DNA from: Sesamum alatum
Lineage: Eukaryota > Streptophyta > Magnoliopsida > Lamiales > Pedaliaceae
Assembly: GCA_034509735.1 (NCBI GenBank)
Contig: JACGWO010000002.1
Span: forward strand, 47,489,115 to 47,553,114
Reading direction: 5' to 3'
Length of the DNA: 64,000 bases
The notes under the pieces are model-generated. The model saw only the letters and a list, made by a program, of their open reading frames with translations. It was not told the DNA's origin and did no database searches. Position 1 is the stretch's first letter. Each line of letters begins with the position of its first letter. The position numbers and the translations under genes are program-made. This document shows, one piece after another, positions 58,101 to 64,000 of this stretch.

Positions 58101-59392
58101 CATATTTATCTTAATGTTCTTTGCAGATCGCCCCAGCAAAGTAATCAGGATTCTTCACAAGAAACACCAACAAGAAAGACTAGTTTGCTATCCAGACCAT
58201 TTGGACTAGGAGGATGGCGAGAGAGGAACAATGTTAGTAACTACCCTCTCTCTCTCTCTCTGGCCCCATGCCTAGAATGAATCTTGGTTCATGGCCTCAT
58301 TAGTATTCCTCTAATTTTCAAGTTCCTGTTGTCCTATTCCAATTGCTTTTAGTTAACAATAGCTAGCTTTACTTAGAGTAGCTCTTAAATCCCAACTCCA
58401 AGCTGAAATTTTCTTTATTAAAAGTTAGCATAATAGACCAAAGTCCCTTATAACCACAGAAGCTACATCCGGTAATGGTTAAGACTAAACTAAGTTAGAA
58501 ATTTTTGTTGAGCCAATTGTTCTATGTACGGCATCTTGCTCTGTTCATTTCATGGCCCCCAGGAGGAGTCTAGTTGGAATGAGGTTATACGGTTGTGACT
58601 GATAGTGCACAAAATTGGGGTACGAAAAGACCAAAAAAACACTTCCAATCACCTGCCTAGAATAGTCAGGAAGGTTGCTTTCTCCATTTATCAGAAGTAC
58701 TTCATATCTTTTTTGCTGATCTTTATCTGTAGTAAACAGGAGAAATTATTGACTGGTACCTTATTTAGAAATATAAATACATCACGGAAGGCAGCCCATT
58801 TTAATATTAAAACATTTAACAATTGGGCACAATATTTTGACCCATTAATTTTCATGCAATGGAGATAGTTGTATCGATTACTACCCGTAAGGTTGCTTTT
58901 TTCTTTCTTTGGTGATTTGTAGGTATAGTTTCTGCTATGCTCACATGATTTAATTGTTACATAGTTTCTGCCATCATGCATCTCCTTTGTGAATGTCTCA
59001 TCATTTGCTCGATAATCAAATTGAGTGTTCCAAAATTTTCACCATTCTACTTTTGAAATGGTAAAAATCGAGAAGTTAATGGAAAGATCTTCTGTCATTC
59101 CGGTCCAGCAGCTTTTGAAGTGTTTATGATGAAGCTGTAACATAAGACTATCCATAAAAGGCACTTGCAATCCTATTTTTGTTTCGTTATGTGTGTCTGA
59201 TAAATTGAGTATCTTAAACCATGCCCTTTATATCTGTGCTGTGCTGACAATTCTCTCCGGAAAAACCATATGCAACAGGGGAAGCCCGCCAGTGTTGAGG
59301 AGCCTAATGATGGGAAGTCTTCGAACGATGGACTAAGTTTAAGCCTTGAGCAGGAGGAGACCAATGTTCAAGAGGTAGAGGAGAAGGTATAA
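49179..59392 (+). CDS. TBC-domain Rab GTPase-activating protein with C-terminal coiled coil, 820 aa
   Basis: Exons 49179-49249, 50196-50265, 50427-51023, 51110-51283, 51384-51497, 52354-52412, 52575-52641, 52772-52823, 52922-53014, 53200-53283, 53417-53838, 54725-54786, 55849-55918, 57103-57183, 57278-57379, 57768-57892, 58127-58232 and 59279-59392 sum to 2463 nt with no frame break. The protein follows Arabidopsis At3g55020 throughout. The TBC domain (about residues 235-470) has both catalytic fingers: I302-x-x-D305-x-x-R308 ([13 protein letters not shown], Arg finger) and Y340-C-Q342 (NPSVGYCQ, Gln finger). Other TBC blocks are [47 protein letters not shown] and [18 protein letters not shown]. 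Residues 600-745 form a Glu/Lys/Arg-rich coiled coil, and residues 90-220 are acidic and probably disordered. It stimulates GTP hydrolysis by a Rab GTPase in vesicle traffic; the Rab partner is unknown. It is convergent with the kinase gene to its right. Confidence 0.94.
56043..56286. mobile_element. Possible hAT-type MITE in TBC gene intron 13
   Basis: The left end AGGGGTGTTTGCGCGAGCTT and the right end TTTCAAACACTCCC are inverted, as in plant GGGGTGTTTGG-type elements. I find no clear 8-bp duplication, so this is tentative. Confidence 0.4.
58245..58261. repeat. (CT)n microsatellite
   Basis: About eight CT dinucleotides just after the exon 17 donor in intron 17 of the TBC gene. Confidence 0.85.
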
Positions 59393-61068
59393 TAGGCGCC
59401 ACGGAATTGTAGTTCTGATGCCTCTGCCAATGGAACCGTTGATTTCCATGTTGAGTATGAGCTTCCCATTTCCAAAGTCCCTTATTGATCTATACAGACT
59501 TATCAGTTCATTCTTTTTGTTCGTTATTAAGAGAACCAATAATATTTATCGTTTGTTTGTTGTCTACGTATTCTTGGTTTAGCCAAATTGTAAAGTGTCT
59601 TTTATGTAATACTTGTACCAAATCTTTATAAAGTATGAAGAATGTTGTTTAAGAAAGCTATCGTCTCCCTGAACAGAAAATTTATCTGCTCAAACTTCGT
59701 TATGCCTATTCCGCTGTCATTCTGCAAATTTGGTGGTTTCCTGGCATTCTTGCAATGGGATTTGCTCCTCAGAAATGAAACCCCAATCCAATATACAGTA
59801 CCCAGAAGTCAGAACCATTTCTATCTAGTTCTATGCATTCGATTCGAATCCCTCCTGTGCCTTTGTAGTAAATACTTACCAGTGTATACTTGCTTCTGTG
59901 TAATATACTCAACCCTCGTGCTACACCGATGGGACCAGTGTTTGCATTAGTTCAGGTGTAATCGATACAAAAACCCCAGATATGGCATGTTCAACGACAC
60001 AGAAACGAGGATCCAGCAAAGGTGGCAGGGTGGCTAATATATTGCTCTTCTCTTTTCCCCTTAAAAAAAGAATGGAGCTGTATAAGTTTGTCGTAGCGGA
60101 AATATACTTGTTGGGACATCAGGAGAACTGAGCATTTTTTATTATTTTGTTAACGCACATTCCCAGGTTGAACACAAGATCTCCGGTAGAAAATCTTAAG
60201 TTCAAACCTTTGAGTTGTCCCCCCACAGGGGACATGTCAGGAGAGTGGAGCTTGAGGCTTATACGACGCTCAAGATCTATGGTATTTATCCAATGTGGAA
60301 CTACAATAAAACTTAAGACTTCTGAAATATCTAGTTAGACCACTGCTCAAATATACAATGATGCATCTCTAGAATCTGATGCCATCAGCAAGCAGACAGT
60401 GTACAATGAATGCATATGACCTTAATAAAGGACACAACATTGTAGATTGAGGCCTCTTTCAGCAGAAACTATCCAATGAGAGTGCCTATGATCTTTACAT
60501 CTCTGTTACCATAACAAACCTGAACCTAAGCAAAAACATCAAGGCCTGAGCATTTGAACATAAAGCAAATGTACAGAACCATGAACATCACTAGCAACAT
60601 CATTACAACGGAAGCAGCAACGGTACTCGACAGCAATATGATGTTTATAGCCATTTATATTAACATTTAGATACAAGAGCCCCTCAATGGTCCGATCCTC
60701 AAAAGTCGAAGGCATAGTTCTACACATCTGGAAAATGTGATAAAATACTCTGGACAATCCGAATGGAACAAACGAGCAGGAAAAAGGAGAGCGCAAAGAA
60801 CCAAAGCAAAGAATAAGAGAAAACCTACACAAACTCTAAAAAAGATAAAATAAAAGCTTCACAAAATTAACATGGTGTGGTTTAAGGATGATTCGACCTG
60901 CTTTCATTTCATTTTTCTATTTTTAATAATTTAGGTACATTGGGAAATGGAACTCTTGCCTGGACTCGGAATAACACGAGATAGTCATTATCCGCAAAAT
61001 CACTTCGCTCGTCTGCTTCTGTGGTAGAAATCCTCATGCTCCATGCACAACATTGAAATTGGCCACCA
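59393..61068. other. Convergent 3' flanks of TBC gene and kinase gene
   Basis: This is the gap between convergent stop codons. It should hold both 3' UTRs. A stretch at 60140-60330 containing CCAATGTGGAACTACAATAA has the look of an old plant repeat. No gene seen. Confidence 0.4.
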
Positions 61069-61335
61069 CTATCGCTGTTCCCTTCGCAGTCTTGGAGTCG
61101 ACGAGGCTGAGCTAGGCCTCTGGACGGGCTGAGTCTCCGGGTCGTATTTCTGGGACGCAAGATAAGTTAGGGCCGTTACAACGTCGGCAATGAGCGGCCG
61201 CATGTTGGGTTGCTCCTGAACACACATTGCGGCAACAGCAAGAGCCTGATACAATCCCCTAGCTGGGTACTGACCTTGAAGCATGGGGTCAGCCATCTGC
61301 GAGAACTTCCGACGGTCTTTAAACAAAGGCCGAGC
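61069..61335 (-). CDS. Receptor-like cytoplasmic kinase (RLCK VII, PBL7/CDL1-like), last exon only
   Basis: This is the terminal exon on the minus strand, entered at acceptor TATCTTTGCAG/GCTCGGCC. It encodes 88 residues starting [19 protein letters not shown], then [19 protein letters not shown] and [20 protein letters not shown], and ends RLRREQR. This is kinase subdomain XI and the short tail of RLCK subfamily VII. It looks closest to the CDL1/PBL7 branch, whose tail is likewise short. Such kinases are membrane-anchored Ser/Thr kinases that relay signals from receptor kinases in immunity and brassinosteroid signalling. The catalytic exons are not in this window, so the intron before this exon is over 2.6 kb. 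Whether the gene is complete cannot be judged here. Confidence 0.85.
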   Translation of the reverse strand, partial: ARPLFKDRRKFSQMADPMLQGQYPARGLYQALAVAAMCVQEQPNMRPLIADVVTALTYLASQKYDPETQPVQRPSSASSTPRLRREQR

Positions 61336-64000
61336 CTGCAAAGATACCAGAGCACTTAACGAAGATTAATAGGCTTTTGATGTTTATTTCACAGGTGTGG
61401 TTATTGACGTAAATCACGTTAAGAATTCCATCACAAATAAGAAATAGTTGTGCACAAATACTTTCGAGCATTACTTTTAGTTAATATTTGATTTTTATCA
61501 CCATATACTTTTTTCCCAGTAACAGTCTAGAAACAAAATACAGCAGCTAAGTTACCTTAGAACTAAAAAACGAAATTTTCTTGATGATGCTCGACTAGCT
61601 ATATTGATTTTTCAAAAGGTTATCATGACTTGATAAATGTCTTCAATTATATAAACTTCTATTCTTTCATTGTTTTAAATGGCTACATAATCAAACAGCT
61701 AAGTTCTTTTTTTTGCATATCAAATGCTACATAAAATGAATATCACATCAACCTTTCAAATCAATATTTTTTTCAAAATTCACACACGCTAAAGTCTAAA
61801 CCAAACACATTTTCATTTCTAGGCCTTACCGATGGCATTTTCACAAATCAAATTCTCTTAAAAATGATCTTTAAAACTGAATGGGGCCAAAGTTTCTCAA
61901 AAGTCCCTCAATTCAAGTATGAAAAGGATAGGTTATTGTCTACCTTTTATACGAAATTGTGAATATAAAAATTTAACCATTTTGATTATCATTTATAATG
62001 GATATGTATATATACTTATTAATGTATATGTATACGTGTACATACATATCACTACCCTTATGTTCATACACAATGCTAAATTTTTAATCATTAACCACAT
62101 CTACCAAGACCCAGATAACTATCCTTTTCGAGTAACACTGAACGTCCACTCGATAGTCAAGAATCTCTACCAAAATAAGTCATATTTTCGCTCATAATCA
62201 ATTCTTTTATATTTCAATTGTAACTATACATCTACAAATCTGTGTGTTACCAATCCTCTATATTCAATTCACTTTTTAGTTGTAATTACTTAACAATAAA
62301 AAATTATTATAAATTGATACATATTATATTTCAAGCATCTTTCTCCTCTCGAATTTAATTAACTAAGCCATGACCGATTTTGATTTGACAAGAAGTTCTA
62401 AAGAGTTGAAAAGGTAAAATTCTTCGAACCTCACAATGTTGCCTTCAGAATAGTGGTGGCTGAGAGTCAGTGATCTCAGATCAACACTTACATATTAAGG
62501 TTTTTAGGGGAAATTTTGAAGAAATGATGTACTATTTTGGGACGTTCCGTGATGATGAGAAATAAATATGGGACAAATGGCGTATGGAAGTTTTTGATAC
62601 ATAGATAGCTACTATAGGCATAACAGATAAATCTTCATTCAATTTACAATCTTGAGATAAATTAAACCAAATTGAAAAATGGGAAAAGGGAATTTCAAAT
62701 AGAAATATAATATTCTGTACTACAATTTAGATTCCACTACTCATTTCCTCGTAGCGTGAATCAAACTTTTCTGCAAGCTTAAGCTTGCTCCAATATTACT
62801 CAAATTCAAGTTAGCCTATATCAAATAGAATTGATTTCTTATTCAACAGTTCACAAGCTTTTACTTGAATATCTTCATTCTAATTTTCACATAAATATAT
62901 GGATTTATATTTATAAGAAATATAGTTTGAACTATGAATTTGAACATAAGCTGAGGTCGGATTGCAAGATCTAATCGAACAAACTGAAACCACAAAGTCG
63001 GAGTGCAGGGCCAACCCCGGCATTAGTACTCACACGGTCAAGTCAACTGAGGGATCAAGGTTGGATATAAAGTGCTAGTAAACAAGATTCCGGATAATTT
63101 CAACCAGAGTGCAACAATGAATGAGGTATTTGCAACAGTTATCCAGTGGTACGGACACAAGTGTGGTTCACCGAATCATGCCACGTGTGTCGTGATCCAT
63201 AGTTGCCCTTGATAGTCGTTTTAGGTGTTGAGGCACACTAAGCATGTGGACATTAAGCCATGCTGGCCTTGCCAGCCCAAACTCACTCCTCATTATCCTA
63301 AGGGCCAATCAAATTGGGCTTATTGGTTTGAGTAGGGCCATATTCCATTATGGGTCCTATCATATTCGGAGGCAGAGATTTTGACTTTCAAAATTTCTAA
63401 TCCGAAGATATAGGTTGATGTGGGCCATGTTTATTTATTTTGCTCCAATTTTCACTGAACAATCATACCTTCTATGCAAATTTGAAGAAATTTGCATAAT
63501 CCGAAGAAAATCATACACAAGTACAAGATTTCTAAAGTTCACATATGACCTCAAGAAACGTAATATACGACCATCATAAAACGATAAATTTCTAAAAAAA
63601 ACAAATCCACTAGAGAAGACTGTATTGACCACAACAAAAGCTTAGACAAATTTCAAAAGAAAGTTCTTCAAGAACTATTGGAAAGGAATATGCATAATGC
63701 GTAATATAATTAAGGTCATACACGACCGTAGGAATATATATAAAGTGATATAACGAAGCTCACACCAACCACCAAGGTCATATGTGACCCTACAGGCATG
63801 AACAAATTTATGATATTAGCTTAAAAGTTCTTACGAAGATCACATATGACTACAATGGGGAAAAAAAAATCGATCCACAACATTAGCAACAAAGCATCCA
63901 ACGGGGGACAAAGCAAGAGATAGATAGTAAATCTTGCGGTGGAAATTGGAGCAAAATAAATAGACATGGGTCTATATCAACTTATATCTTCATATTAGAA
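61336..64000 (-). other. Long intron (or repeat-filled flank) of the kinase gene
   Basis: No kinase exon is visible on the minus strand up to the window edge. From about 62950 the base composition changes and the DNA looks repeat-derived, for example CCTTGCCAGCCCAAACTCAC. A short motif, CACATATGAC or its complement, recurs near 63541, 63779 and 63841, with a weaker form near 63716. No open frame matches a transposon protein. Confidence 0.45.

Overview
This window is nuclear DNA of a flowering plant. The genes are intron-rich, spliced at GT-AG (two at GC-AG), and encode plant-type protein families that align almost residue for residue with their Arabidopsis counterparts as I remember them. The gaps between genes are very AT-rich and full of Helitron-like, Mutator-like (MULE), hAT-like, SINE-like and copia-like debris. 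The style suggests a eudicot, perhaps an asterid, but I cannot name the species.

Layout. Positions 812-9269 (minus): ITPK4-type inositol polyphosphate kinase, 13 coding exons, 507 aa. Positions 9270-14009: divergent intergenic region with a Helitron-like element, a membrane-protein-like ORF remnant, SINE-like tRNA-type sequences, and two tandem Helitron-like copies nested in an older inverted-repeat element. Positions 14010-32179 (plus): VPS53, the GARP tethering subunit, 24 coding exons, 835 aa. Its introns carry a MULE-like element with a decayed GRF zinc-finger gene, a SINE-like piece, a copia 3' fragment, a MITE and a 180-bp tandem repeat. Positions 32504-33783: MULE-like element with a 9-bp target duplication. 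Positions 36338-40167 (plus): clade-D type protein phosphatase 2C, 4 coding exons, 384 aa, with a 5' UTR intron and several upstream ORFs. Positions 41571-43886 (minus): phosphatidylglycerophosphate synthase, 7 exons, 339 aa. Positions 44260-48589: transposon-rich gap holding a hAT-like MITE and a cluster of Helitron-like elements, one of which forms a head-to-tail array of about 220-bp units. Positions 49179-59392 (plus): TBC-domain Rab GAP with a C-terminal coiled coil, 18 exons, 820 aa. Positions 61069-61335 (minus): only the last exon of a receptor-like cytoplasmic kinase of the PBL/CDL1 type; the rest lies beyond the right edge.

The genes do not form an operon or obvious cluster. VPS53 and the TBC RabGAP both belong to membrane trafficking, and ITPK4 and PGPS to inositol phosphate and phospholipid chemistry, but adjacency here is most likely ordinary. 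I built the exon models by hand: every exon-exon junction keeps frame, and each total is a whole number of codons. I found no new enzymatic or defence system. The most unusual content is transposon architecture (tandem and nested Helitron-like copies), two GC-AG introns supported by protein conservation, and the uORF-rich leader of the PP2C gene.
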